DNA from: Psychrobacter sp. Pi2-52
Lineage (GTDB): Bacteria > Pseudomonadota > Gammaproteobacteria > Pseudomonadales > Moraxellaceae
Length of the DNA stretch: 64,000 nt
Reading direction: 5' to 3'
Assembly: GCF_904846705.1 (NCBI RefSeq)
Contig: NZ_CAJHBS010000009.1
Coordinates: 44,374-108,373, forward strand
Under the pieces are notes generated by a model. It was not told the DNA's origin. It saw only the letters and a list, made by a program, of their open reading frames with translations, and made no database searches. Made by a program: the position numbers and the translations under genes. This document shows, piece after piece, positions 55,951-64,000 of the stretch. Every line of letters starts with the position of its first letter. Within the stretch, counting starts at the first letter, position 1.

Positions 55951-56496
55951 ATGTCCTTACGCTCGAATTTATTTAATAAGAGACTGACCTATTTGATGCT
56001 CAGTGTGACTGCCAGCAGCGCGATTTTTCTGAGCGCTTGTAATGATACTAGCCCTCAAGTAGATACTGAAGTTGCAGCAGATCTGTCTGTCTTTGAAGGT
56101 TGTTATACGGTGAGTCAAGATGAGCCTGCTCAGATAAAAGTCAGCCAGCAAAATGACACTTGGGTAATGCAAATGAAAGAACCCGTCACTGCTAAGCGCG
56201 TCTGGGATACTCCAGAGCCGTTAGAAGTGATTGAAAATAGCGACATACCGCAGTTCTTCTCTATCGATCCAGACAATGTCGATGCGGTTATTGGTCGTCC
56301 TGATCGAGTGCTTGTGTTGGCTCATGTCAAACCAGCTTACGCAAATATTGATCCGCTCTTAGACAGTGAGTACTTGTCTTATATTTACCGAGGCGCCAAC
56401 ACGATCTATCGCGTGGAATGTGATGAGGTGAATACTGATATTTTAGCCAACCCACATGCCAATCTTGTTATCGATAATGTTGATGACAGTATTTAA
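55951..56496 (+). CDS. Hypothetical lipoprotein
   Basis: I do not recognise the family. The 181-residue product has a lipoprotein signal ending SAIFLSACND, with the lipidated Cys at about residue 30, followed by an acidic soluble part containing FEGCYTVSQDEPAQIKVSQQ. A conserved-looking Cys in GCYT and one in RVECDE could form a disulfide. The ATG at 55951 is preferred over a TTG 18 bases upstream. A 25-base segment including the stop codon is tandemly repeated at its 3' end. The MITE just upstream may affect its promoter. Confidence 0.65.
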   Translation: MSLRSNLFNKRLTYLMLSVTASSAIFLSACNDTSPQVDTEVAADLSVFEGCYTVSQDEPAQIKVSQQNDTWVMQMKEPVTAKRVWDTPEPLEVIENSDIPQFFSIDPDNVDAVIGRPDRVLVLAHVKPAYANIDPLLDSEYLSYIYRGANTIYRVECDEVNTDILANPHANLVIDNVDDSI

Positions 56497-56530
56497 ATAA
56501 GCATTGATGATAGTATTTAAATAAGTATCG
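56481..56530 (+). repeat. 25-bp tandem duplication over the stop codon
   Basis: TGATGACAGTATTTAAATAAG (from 56481) recurs as TGATGATAGTATTTAAATAAG (from 56506) with one mismatch. The first copy includes the stop of the lipoprotein gene; the second lies in the 3' untranslated region. Confidence 0.7.
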
Positions 56531-56612
56531 ACTATAAATATCATTGTTGGTCGATGATATTTGTATAAACAGCATTTTGTTATAAACAGTCATACCATTA
56601 GAGTTAAGCGAT

Positions 56613-56918
56613 ATGAATTTTTTCAGTTACGTAGTGTTAGGTGGGTTCTCTTATGCAGCTGGTTGGGCAGTAAGGACGTATGTATTAGACAAACAACCGA
56701 AGCCTGAACAGCCTTATAATTTGAAACACCCTGCAATTTTGGCATATTTGGGTGCATTTTTTATTATCATGTTGATCGTCTCTTGGCTGCTTGGTCGCTA
56801 TGCACTTGGTCATACTGCGATTGATTTACCTTTCATTATTGTCAATAGTCTCGTTGCGACCTTCGTCTACTCGTTTGGTCTTAATCCAGAAAAAGCTAAT
56901 TATGAAGTGCCTGATTAA
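56613..56918 (+). CDS. Small membrane protein, unknown function
   Basis: This 101-residue protein has about three hydrophobic segments: residues 4-20 (FSYVVLGGFSYAAGWAV), 43-61 (AILAYLGAFFIIMLIVSWLL) and 72-90 (IDLPFIIVNSLVATFVYSF). I do not recognise it. It lies downstream of the lipoprotein gene in the same direction and ends before a strong terminator, so the two may share a transcript. The ribosome site is weak. Confidence 0.6.
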   Translation: MNFFSYVVLGGFSYAAGWAVRTYVLDKQPKPEQPYNLKHPAILAYLGAFFIIMLIVSWLLGRYALGHTAIDLPFIIVNSLVATFVYSFGLNPEKANYEVPD

Positions 56919-56947
56919 AATACAGTATTGAATGGATTGTGAGTAAC

Positions 56948-56990
56948 AAAAGCCACGACCGAAATATTAATTCGCGGTCGTGGCTTTTTT
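56948..56990. terminator. Bidirectional terminator
   Basis: AAAAGCCACGACCG and CGGTCGTGGCTTTT form a perfect 14-bp stem with a 13-base loop and a T-run, between the convergent small membrane protein and DUF1232 genes. Confidence 0.88.
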
Positions 56991-57039
56991 AATACTGTGA
57001 TTATGAATCACTTTTTTTAATAGCTGAAAGTATTAATCT

Positions 57040-57519
57040 TCACGAGGCTTTCTTCAGATTAGTACCAGTCTCGTCGCTGTCTTTCTCATCAGTACTAGTC
57101 TTGTCGTTACTAGTCTTATCCGTATCATTGTTAGATTCTAACTTATCCTTAGTAGCTGATTGTTCCTGCTTCCATTCTTTGTATTTTTGCAGATCTTTTC
57201 TGGCCTGCTTCAAACAAAATTTAAGTACTAGCGCATCATCGATATGACCGATAAACGGAATAGAATCAGGAATAAGGTCAATTGGATTTAGCACATAGAG
57301 CGCACCAATAACGCCAGCTGAGATTGTCTTAAAAGGAATCTTACGGTAGTCACCTTTGTAATAGTCTTTGACAAGACTCATAAATAGCATTAAATCATCA
57401 CTAAACGGCTCAAGATAGCCGCTGTCCTCTAACTTTTCTTTTAGCTTATCTTCTTTGCCCAGCAAGTATTCTAAATTAGAGTCAAGTGTCTTGTTTTTAT
57501 CGGTTTTTTTATTAAACAT
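57040..57519 (-). CDS. DUF1232 (YkvA-like) protein
   Basis: The 159-residue protein has the DUF1232 core at about 55-105: PFKTISAGVIGALYVLNPID and LIPDSIPFIGHIDDALVLKF, which contains the family hallmark P-x-D-L-I-P-D. This hydrophobic hairpin suggests membrane association. The C-terminal 45 residues are Lys/Asp/Thr/Ser-rich (TDKTSNDKTSTDEKDSDE) and probably disordered. The function of the family is unknown. AAAGGT precedes the ATG. Confidence 0.8.
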   Translation of the reverse strand: MFNKKTDKNKTLDSNLEYLLGKEDKLKEKLEDSGYLEPFSDDLMLFMSLVKDYYKGDYRKIPFKTISAGVIGALYVLNPIDLIPDSIPFIGHIDDALVLKFCLKQARKDLQKYKEWKQEQSATKDKLESNNDTDKTSNDKTSTDEKDSDETGTNLKKAS

Positions 57520-57718
57520 AATTATTACCTTTTATTTTTTGCAATGAATTTGTATTTACAGTAACAAATCTAATCGACCTATATTGTGTGTCTCAGTAGC
57601 GAAAAAGTAAATATCGGTAAAGATTAGGCAACCATCAGTGTCAGAAAAGCGTCTACAATATGCTGCCATAAGATTTAAAAAAATCATAAAAATAAAAGTG
57701 ATAAGGTAGCAGTAAGAT

Positions 57719-58996
57719 ATGGGGATTAAACGTCAGGCATGGATAGATAATAAAAATACTCATGCAACTGAAACAAACTCTGGGCTAAACCGTCGGCAGT
57801 TTCTACGTCGAATCGTTGTGAGTGCAGGCACAGCAGTATTAGCGAGCCAAAGTATTTCTCAAGCGCTTGCAGCCAGTCCTATCGAGTCTGGTCATAGTAC
57901 GCAGCTGACTAAAGATGATCTGCCAACTTCGTTGTTGGATAATCGCTCATTAGCACAAACGTCACAGGAGTCACTGACGCAGACAGGTTGTATCACGCCT
58001 ACGATTGAGACGCGACTTTTTGCTAGCTCCAATGTCGGTGGTAGTGATGAGCGTAATCAGTTGGCATTAGATCGGGTGGCTTGTGCTGGGTTTAAAGTAG
58101 AAAATCCTGCTATTACCAATCGTCAGTACTTACGCTTTGCGGGAACGGACTCACAGCGTGCTAGCGATTTTCAAAACCTTGCCACTGGGGCAATAGCCGT
58201 GCCAAAGCTGCTGCTAGGTGTGCGCGGTGGTTACGGTGCCATGCGTATATTGCCTATGGTGGACTGGGCGACGCTAGGACACATTATGAAGGAGCGCGGC
58301 ACGATACTCGCAGGATTCAGTGATGTAACGGCTATTCAGTGTGCGCTATTGGCAAAAGGGTCAATGAGCACGCTTGCCGCGCCGATGCTCTATAGTGAGT
58401 TTGGCAAAACTGCGCCTGACAAGGTCAGCTGTCAGCAGTTTGTTGAAGCACTAACTAACTCCAATCTAACTATCAGCATACAAGATACCTCGCTAACCAG
58501 TCAGCAGCTACCTGCCATACTGACAAAGAATGAGCCAAAACCATTAACTGGTACGATTTGGGGTGGTAACTTAAGTGTCGTGTCAGCGCTGGCAGGTAGT
58601 GAGTATTTACCGCGTATTGATGGTGGTATTGTGTTTTTAGAAGATGTTGGCGAGCAGGCGTATCGTATTGAGCGCATGTTATATGACTTATATCTCGCAG
58701 GTGTGTTTAAAAATCAGCAAGCGATTGTATTTGGGGCCTTGTCTGGTACGGGCGAGGACAGCTATGACAAACGTTATGATGTCGCCACAGTCATTCGTCA
58801 GTTGCATGAATTAACAGGATTGCCGGTATATAGTGGTATGCCTTTTGGTCATATCGGCAAAAAATACAGCTTTCCGCTAGGAGCGACTTGCCAGCTTATA
58901 CCTAATACAGATGGTGGCTATCAGTTGGTATTTACCGATTATCCAACTATTAAAGCTGATGCTATCCAAGTAGAAGGCTTGTGGCAAAATGCTTAA
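57719..58996 (+). CDS. Tat-exported LD-carboxypeptidase (S66 family)
   Basis: The 425-residue protein has a twin-arginine signal (GLNRRQFLRRIVVSAGTAVL, about residues 22-41) ending near ALAA, so it is exported folded. The catalytic domain matches peptidase S66: LLGVRGGYGAMRILPMVDW, the nucleophile Ser in GFSDVTAIQCAL, the Glu region FLEDVGEQAYRIERML, and the His in YSGMPFGHIGKKYSFPLGA. S66 enzymes such as LdcA remove the terminal D-Ala from muropeptide tetrapeptides, though LdcA of E. coli is cytosolic; the Tat-borne form would act in the periplasm. It faces the GlxA-type regulator. Confidence 0.88.
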   Translation: MGIKRQAWIDNKNTHATETNSGLNRRQFLRRIVVSAGTAVLASQSISQALAASPIESGHSTQLTKDDLPTSLLDNRSLAQTSQESLTQTGCITPTIETRLFASSNVGGSDERNQLALDRVACAGFKVENPAITNRQYLRFAGTDSQRASDFQNLATGAIAVPKLLLGVRGGYGAMRILPMVDWATLGHIMKERGTILAGFSDVTAIQCALLAKGSMSTLAAPMLYSEFGKTAPDKVSCQQFVEALTNSNLTISIQDTSLTSQQLPAILTKNEPKPLTGTIWGGNLSVVSALAGSEYLPRIDGGIVFLEDVGEQAYRIERMLYDLYLAGVFKNQQAIVFGALSGTGEDSYDKRYDVATVIRQLHELTGLPVYSGMPFGHIGKKYSFPLGATCQLIPNTDGGYQLVFTDYPTIKADAIQVEGLWQNA

Positions 58997-59015
58997 ACGC
59001 TAAGCACTGTTCTTT

Positions 59016-60038
59016 TTAAATAGCCAACCGCGAAAACTTATCTTGATATTCTTTAGGTGTCAGCTCTGTCGCACGTTTAAATAGACGCGTGAATGAAGAG
59101 ATATCATCATAACCTACTTGATCGGCAAGCGACTTGATCGATACATCGCCCAACTCAAGTAAGCGTTTGGCTTGTTCAATTCTGACGGCCTGAATATATT
59201 CAATCGGTCGCATCGCCACGCAGGACTGGAAGCGCCTGTTTAAAGTGCGCGGGGTAATGTTTACCATAGCGGCTAAACTGCTGACCTGCAAAGAATGTTG
59301 AAAGTTCTCTTCGATATATTCTTGTACTTGTTTAATCAAATGGTCCGAATGTGGCTTGTGTAAGGTTACATTGGTATAGCTATTTTGACTGCCTCTTTTG
59401 CTATCGATGATTTGGGTTTTTGCTACCTGCGTAGAAATCTCACGTCCGCAGTAACGCTCTATCAATAATAGCCCCAAATCATAAAAGGCGCTGCCACCAG
59501 CTGCACAAAATATATTGCCTGACTGGTTTGTTGACTCGCTTCTTGAATGGGTCACAAACTGATTTTCTTGTAAGTCCACGAGTGGAAAGTCTGCCTTAAA
59601 CTTATTGGCGTAGCCCCAGTGTGTAGTGGCTATCTTATGATCTAATAATCCCGCCTTTGCCAAAAAAAATGCACCGCTACAATTGCTTGCTATATCGGCC
59701 TTGGTATTCGCAAGTCGTACTAGGTGCGGCAGCAGCTCATTGTTTTGCTTCAATACCTTATCAATAGAATCGCCAATGGTTGGCACAAGCAATAAGTCGC
59801 ACTCTGTCACGTCTCGGATATCACAGTGGGCTTGCATGATTAACCGATTACTACACCTGATATCACCGCCACCCAAGCTTGCAATCTGTACATTAAATCG
59901 TGGCTCTACAGACTCATTCGAAAAGCGTTGCCAGCTAACCCCTGTGAATGAAAACAAGTCCAATGCGCCAGAGAGCACACTGCCAAGTACCCCGTCGAAG
60001 CCAAGAATAATCATTTTAAAAGGTTTGAAATAGGGCAT
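59016..60038 (-). CDS. GlxA-type regulator: DJ-1/PfpI domain plus AraC helix-turn-helix
   Basis: The 340-residue protein joins an N-terminal DJ-1/PfpI-like domain (about 1-210, with ADIASNCSGAFFLAKAGLL containing the nucleophile-position Cys) and a C-terminal AraC DNA-binding domain (about 238-335, with LAAMVNITPRTLNRRFQSCV and SFTRLFKRATELTPKEYQDK). Members respond to amino acids, amines or quaternary ammonium compounds. It is divergent from the acyl-CoA dehydrogenase operon and probably regulates it. GAGTGA lies near the start. A later ATG (MIILGF) is also possible. Confidence 0.85.
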   Translation of the reverse strand: MPYFKPFKMIILGFDGVLGSVLSGALDLFSFTGVSWQRFSNESVEPRFNVQIASLGGGDIRCSNRLIMQAHCDIRDVTECDLLLVPTIGDSIDKVLKQNNELLPHLVRLANTKADIASNCSGAFFLAKAGLLDHKIATTHWGYANKFKADFPLVDLQENQFVTHSRSESTNQSGNIFCAAGGSAFYDLGLLLIERYCGREISTQVAKTQIIDSKRGSQNSYTNVTLHKPHSDHLIKQVQEYIEENFQHSLQVSSLAAMVNITPRTLNRRFQSCVAMRPIEYIQAVRIEQAKRLLELGDVSIKSLADQVGYDDISSFTRLFKRATELTPKEYQDKFSRLAI

Positions 60039-60219
60039 AAGTCACTCGTTTCCTTTGCTGTGCTTACCAAAATAGCCATTATTTGGCTGATTTTAACCGG
60101 TTAGACACTCTGTTTATGTCTTATTTGACCATAATTATGTCATAAATGACAATACGGACAGGTATCAAATTAGACTAATATCAATTGATAACCAAATTTA
60201 ATTAGTTAATGAGAATACT

Positions 60220-62025
60220 ATGGCCGCAGATACCCTCCTAAACGATTTTGAATTACCTTTCCAATTGTATGATGTGCTAGGCACAGAATCACTCACCGAG
60301 CACGCAAAGTTCTCAGAACATAGCCGTGAGACATTTGATGCTGTGCTAGAGACGGCAAATAAGATTGCGACAGATTTATTTTTGCCACACAACCATATCG
60401 CAGATAAGAACGAGCCGCAGTTCGATGGCAAAAAAGTCAGCATGATAAGTGATGTGAAAGTCGCTTTTGATGCGTTTCGCGAGTCTGGGTTTATTGCTGG
60501 TCGTTATAGTTTCGAAGACGGCGGCATGCAGTTACCTGAGACGGTTATGACTGCTGTGGCAGGCTATTTTATGGCAGCCAATCCATCAACGACTGCCTAT
60601 CCATTTCTGACCACTGCGGCAATCAACGTCATCTCGCATTTTGCTAGCAATGATATCAAAGCAGCCTTTATGCCGCGCATGCTGACAGGTGAGTTCACCG
60701 GCACCATGGCACTGACTGAGCCACATGCAGGTTCATCGCTTGCCGATATCAAAACCATCGCGGTAAAACAAGACGATGGCTCGTACCGCGTCAAGGGCAG
60801 CAAGATTTATATTTCAGCAGGTGATCATGAGCTATCTGACAATATCGTGCATTTGGTACTGGCCAAAGTACCAGGTGGCCCAGGTGGCGTCAAAGGTATC
60901 TCTTTATTTGCCGTGCCTAAATATCGCTTGAACGCTGACTTGTCTGTTGGCGAGCGTAACGATGTACATCTGACTGGACTGATTCATAAGCTTGGCTATA
61001 GAGGTGCAACTTCTACGGCATTGAGCTTCGGTGACGAAGGCGATTGTCATGGTTATTTAATCGGCGAAGAGCACTTTGGCTTGCGCTATATGTTCAAGAT
61101 GATGAATGAGGCACGTATCGCTGTCGGTTTTGGCGCTTCTATGATTGGTTATCGTGGCTATCAGTATTCGCTAGATTATGCCAAAGACCGTACACAAGGT
61201 CGCATTGCGCCAAACAATAAGCCTGAAGATGATGCAACGGCTATTATTCAGCATGGTGACGTAAAGCGCATGCTATTGGCGCAAAAAGCTTATTCTGAAG
61301 GCGGCATCTCATTATGTCTATATGGCTCAAACCTAATTGACCGTATCAACACTTGCGAAGACGAAACGCTAAGAAATGAGCTAACAGAGTTGTTGGATTT
61401 GCTAACGCCAGTGCTAAAAGCATGGCCATCTGAGTATGGCCCAAAAGCCAATGACTTAGGAATTCAAGTATTGGGTGGCGCAGGCTATACGCGTGAATAT
61501 CAAGCTGAGCAATTTTGGCGTGACAATCGTCTAAATCCCATTCATGAAGGCACAAACGGTGTACAGGCGCTAGATTTGTCATTCCGCAAGTTATGGCAAA
61601 AAGGTGGGTTAGGCATTCAAATCCTAAAACGTGAAATTACAAAAGATTTAGAAAGCATCACGACACCTGAGAGCGCGCAACTTGCAGGCAAGCTGATGCC
61701 TTATATGGGTCAGTTGCATGAAGTGCTCGTGCATTTGGGTAAAGTGTTGCAGACAGAAGAAGCACTAACCCTTACTGGTAATGCTCAAGCATTAATGAAT
61801 ATTTTTGCCTCAATTGTACTGAGCTGGATTTGGATTCGCCAAGCCAGTAAAGCCGAGCAGCTGCTAAGTACGACGCAAGATGTCGAGCAGCAAAACTTTT
61901 ACAAAGGCAAGATACAAGCAGCCAAATACTTCATCGATTGGGAACTACCATTAGTTAAACGTGACATCGAATTATTAACCAACACCAACTCGGTTTGCAC
62001 TGATATGCAAGCGGACTGGTTCTAA
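60220..62025 (+). CDS. Acyl-CoA dehydrogenase, FadE/DmdC-like
   Basis: The 601-residue flavoprotein belongs to the long acyl-CoA dehydrogenases with an extra C-terminal domain, like 3-methylmercaptopropionyl-CoA dehydrogenase (DmdC). Motifs are MALTEPHAGSSLADIKTIAV, KGSKIYISAGDHEL, FGASMIGYRGYQYSLDYAKD, QVLGGAGYTREYQAEQFWRD and the Glu in NPIHEGTNGVQALDL. It probably oxidises a medium, branched or sulfur-bearing acyl-CoA; the exact substrate is unclear. It leads an operon with an MDR and an SDR gene and lies divergent from the GlxA-type regulator. Confidence 0.9.
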   Translation: MAADTLLNDFELPFQLYDVLGTESLTEHAKFSEHSRETFDAVLETANKIATDLFLPHNHIADKNEPQFDGKKVSMISDVKVAFDAFRESGFIAGRYSFEDGGMQLPETVMTAVAGYFMAANPSTTAYPFLTTAAINVISHFASNDIKAAFMPRMLTGEFTGTMALTEPHAGSSLADIKTIAVKQDDGSYRVKGSKIYISAGDHELSDNIVHLVLAKVPGGPGGVKGISLFAVPKYRLNADLSVGERNDVHLTGLIHKLGYRGATSTALSFGDEGDCHGYLIGEEHFGLRYMFKMMNEARIAVGFGASMIGYRGYQYSLDYAKDRTQGRIAPNNKPEDDATAIIQHGDVKRMLLAQKAYSEGGISLCLYGSNLIDRINTCEDETLRNELTELLDLLTPVLKAWPSEYGPKANDLGIQVLGGAGYTREYQAEQFWRDNRLNPIHEGTNGVQALDLSFRKLWQKGGLGIQILKREITKDLESITTPESAQLAGKLMPYMGQLHEVLVHLGKVLQTEEALTLTGNAQALMNIFASIVLSWIWIRQASKAEQLLSTTQDVEQQNFYKGKIQAAKYFIDWELPLVKRDIELLTNTNSVCTDMQADWF

Positions 62026-62047
62026 GGACAACTCTAAGGAAAGAGAC

Positions 62048-63055
62048 ATGACAGCGATAAACAAACAATGGCGCCTAAAAGCAAGACCAGTAGGCGAGCC
62101 AAGTGCTGAGACTTGGGATTATACCGAGACAGAAATACCGACGATCACCGATGGTCAGCTACTGATTAAGGTTGAATACATCTCTATCGATCCGGCGATG
62201 CGTGGTTGGTTGAACGATGCCAAATCTTATATCGCGCCAGTACAAATTGGTGAAGTTATGCGCGCCGGTACTGTGGGTGAAGTGATTGAAAGTAAGCATG
62301 AGAAATTTGCAGTAGGTGACTATGTCGCAGGTCACGACGGCATACAGTCATATGCGGTCAGCGATGGTACTGGTCTGCATAAAGTTGATCCAAGCCTAGC
62401 GCCGCTGTCTTACTACTTAGGCGTCCTAGGTATGCCGGGTATGACAGGGTATTTCGGTCTGCTAAAAACAGGTCAACCAAAAGCAGGCGAAACGGTAGTG
62501 GTATCAGGAGCTGCTGGTGCGGTTGGTAGCTTGGTTGGTCAAATTGCTAAAATTAAAGGCTGCCGCGTCGTTGGTATCGCGGGCGGTGCTGAGAAATGTA
62601 AATTCTTGGTCGATGAGCTTGGGTTTGATGCGACGATTGATTACAAAAATGAAGATGTGAAAAAAGCACTAAAGAAAACCTGCCCAGACGGTGTCGATGT
62701 GTACTTTGACAACGTAGGCGGTGATATCTTAAATGACGTGCTTACTCAGATTAATCTACATGCGCGTATCGTTATTTGCGGGGCTATCAGCCAATATAAC
62801 AACACCACAGCAGTAAAAGGCCCATCGAACTATCTATCACTGTTGGTCAATCGTGCTCGCATGGAAGGCATCGTGGTGTTTGATAATATCAAAGAATATC
62901 CAATCGCAATGAAGGATATCGCTGGCTGGATTCAGTCAGGTGATATGAAAGTAAAAGATCATATCGTTGAAGGTATCGAGACGTTCCCTGATACTCTAAT
63001 GATGCTCTTTAACGGTGAAAATTTTGGCAAACTAGTACTTAAGGTAGAGGGATAG
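62048..63055 (+). CDS. NADP-dependent MDR oxidoreductase (CurA/YncB-like)
   Basis: The 335-residue protein is a zinc-free medium-chain dehydrogenase/reductase of the leukotriene-B4 dehydrogenase or curcumin-reductase type. It has YISIDPAMRGWLNDAKSYI, GMPGMTGYFGLLKTGQPKAG, the Rossmann loop VVSGAAGAVGSLVGQIAKIK, and VDVYFDNVGGDILNDVL. It reduces carbon-carbon double bonds in enones or enoyl compounds with NADPH. It starts 22 bases after the acyl-CoA dehydrogenase stop, and AAGGA precedes the ATG. The substrate is unknown. Confidence 0.9.
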   Translation: MTAINKQWRLKARPVGEPSAETWDYTETEIPTITDGQLLIKVEYISIDPAMRGWLNDAKSYIAPVQIGEVMRAGTVGEVIESKHEKFAVGDYVAGHDGIQSYAVSDGTGLHKVDPSLAPLSYYLGVLGMPGMTGYFGLLKTGQPKAGETVVVSGAAGAVGSLVGQIAKIKGCRVVGIAGGAEKCKFLVDELGFDATIDYKNEDVKKALKKTCPDGVDVYFDNVGGDILNDVLTQINLHARIVICGAISQYNNTTAVKGPSNYLSLLVNRARMEGIVVFDNIKEYPIAMKDIAGWIQSGDMKVKDHIVEGIETFPDTLMMLFNGENFGKLVLKVEG

Positions 63056-63058
63056 ATC

Positions 63059-63841
63059 ATGACACTGAATACAGATGGAGTTGCATCAGATGTAGCTGGC
63101 AAACGAATTTTGATCACTGGCGGTGCGTCAGGCATCGGCGCAGCCAGTGCATTACTACTAGCCAGTCGCGGTGCAAAAGTCGTCATTGGTGATATGGCAG
63201 AAGAGATGGGCGAAGCAGTTGCCAAGCAGGGTCAAGATGCTGGCAATAGTATCGTCTTCAAAAAAGTAGACGTGACCAGTGGTGATGAAGTGCGTGCGTT
63301 GTTCGACTTTGCAGTAGAAACGCTTGGTGGCCTAGATGTTGTGGTAAACAACGCTGGTATCGATCACAAGCCTTCACCAATGCACGAGCTAAGCGATGAG
63401 GATTTTGATCGTAATATCGCAGTGAATTTAAAAGGTGTGTGGCACTGTATGCGTGCTGCGGTCAATTGTATGCTGCCTAATGGCGGTGGTCATGTGATCA
63501 ACGTCGCCTCTATTGCTGGTCTTCGTTCAGCGCCTATGATTTCAGCCTATAGTGCAGCTAAACATGGGGTTATGGGTCTGACTAAATCTGCTGCCCATGA
63601 GTATGCCCGTGCCAATATCCGTTTTAACGCGGTATGCCCAAGCTTCATTGATACGCCAATGGTTCGCAATACTATGGCAACGATGGATGAGCGTACGCAG
63701 CAAGCAACGATAAAGGCCAGTCCACTGCGCCGCCTAGGAAACGTCAGTGAAATTTCTAGTGCGATTGCGTGGCTTGCCAGCGATGAAAGCAGCTTTATGA
63801 ATGGTCATGCCTTCACCTTAGATGGTGGTATGCTAGCGTAA
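63059..63841 (+). CDS. Short-chain dehydrogenase/reductase
   Basis: The 260-residue SDR has the cofactor loop ITGGASGIGAASALLLASRG, the NNAG motif (VVVNNAGIDHKPS), INVASIAGLRSAPMISAYSA with the catalytic Ser and Tyr followed by AKHG, and the C-terminal GHAFTLDGGMLA. It starts three bases after the MDR gene, with GAGGGA upstream, so the two are translationally close. It probably oxidises a 3-hydroxyacyl intermediate or an alcohol in the same pathway, with NAD as the likely cofactor (Asp in VVIGDMAEE). Confidence 0.9.
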   Translation: MTLNTDGVASDVAGKRILITGGASGIGAASALLLASRGAKVVIGDMAEEMGEAVAKQGQDAGNSIVFKKVDVTSGDEVRALFDFAVETLGGLDVVVNNAGIDHKPSPMHELSDEDFDRNIAVNLKGVWHCMRAAVNCMLPNGGGHVINVASIAGLRSAPMISAYSAAKHGVMGLTKSAAHEYARANIRFNAVCPSFIDTPMVRNTMATMDERTQQATIKASPLRRLGNVSEISSAIAWLASDESSFMNGHAFTLDGGMLA

Positions 63842-63910
63842 CCGTGAGCATTGAGCGCTCATTATTCAGTTCATTAGTGCTCGATAATCGCTGTTAGTTT
63901 CGACAGCGAT

Positions 63911-64000
63911 TATCTGCGTTTAGTTATCTGCGTTTAGTTATCTGCGTTTAGTTATCTGCGTTTAGTTATCTGCGTTTAGTTATCTGCGTTTAGTTATCTG
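63911..64000 (+). repeat. 14-bp tandem repeat, at least 6.4 copies, open at window end
   Basis: TATCTGCGTTTAGT is repeated exactly from 63911 through 63994, six times, with a seventh begun at 63995. It lies 70 bases after the SDR stop and continues past the window, so the true copy number is not known. Confidence 0.95.

Noticed and set aside
63911..64000. CRISPR array
   Set aside because: The repeats are directly adjacent 14-bp units without spacers.
1..64000. tRNA or rRNA genes
   Set aside because: No cloverleaf with a T-loop GGTTCRA-type core and no rRNA-like sequence was noticed; a covariance search would be decisive.

Overview
The window looks like chromosomal DNA of a Psychrobacter-like member of the Moraxellaceae (Gammaproteobacteria). 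This is inferred from protein-level recognition: an RNase HI-DnaQ fusion, a FimL-like scaffold, several BCCT transporters, an rnfB-like gene next to nth, moderately AT-rich DNA and AAGGAG-type ribosome sites. No rRNA, tRNA, CRISPR array, prophage or complete insertion sequence was seen.

Layout. (1) 1-4320: a glycosidase-like lipoprotein, a membrane-anchored FMN glutamate-synthase-domain protein, then a small accessory patch with the 3' end of a lost rtcR and a free-standing Hint (intein-like) protein whose splice-site residues are substituted. (2) 4387-15194: a catabolic island with two IclR regulators, gcdH, a CoA transferase, gabD and gabT (or davD and davT), an APC permease and a second semialdehyde dehydrogenase. 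Together these could take 5-aminovalerate or GABA to glutarate and glutaryl-CoA, or to succinate. (3) 15315-19286: the 3' remnant of an agmatine deiminase, a GT4 glycosyltransferase, and the paired radical-SAM and DUF4130 putative DNA-repair proteins. (4) 19532-38927: mostly housekeeping genes: greA, carB, carA, a gamma carbonic anhydrase, a HAD phosphatase, prfB with its programmed frameshift, ppnP, a GNAT, topoisomerase IB, an acyl-CoA synthetase and SDR pair, an L,D-transpeptidase and clpB. (5) 39135-46016: a PQQ-type sugar dehydrogenase lipoprotein and three tandem BCCT osmolyte transporters. The leaders of the second and third are near-identical copies. (6) 46158-60038: a Kazal-like lipoprotein, a DUF3144 protein, metK, nth with an orphan rnfB, nudC, a FimL-like protein, the rnhA-dnaQ fusion, a 177-bp MITE-like element, small envelope proteins, a Tat-exported LD-carboxypeptidase and a GlxA-type regulator. 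(7) 60220-63841: an operon of acyl-CoA dehydrogenase, MDR oxidoreductase and SDR, followed by a 14-bp tandem repeat that runs off the window end.

Most gene ends carry clear hairpin terminators, many placed to serve convergent genes. The most unusual items are the inactivated-looking Hint protein beside the rtcR remnant, the duplicated BCCT leader with mutually exclusive hairpins, the MITE, the two gene remnants, the rnfB-nth pair without other rnf genes, and the poorly understood radical-SAM/DUF4130 pair.
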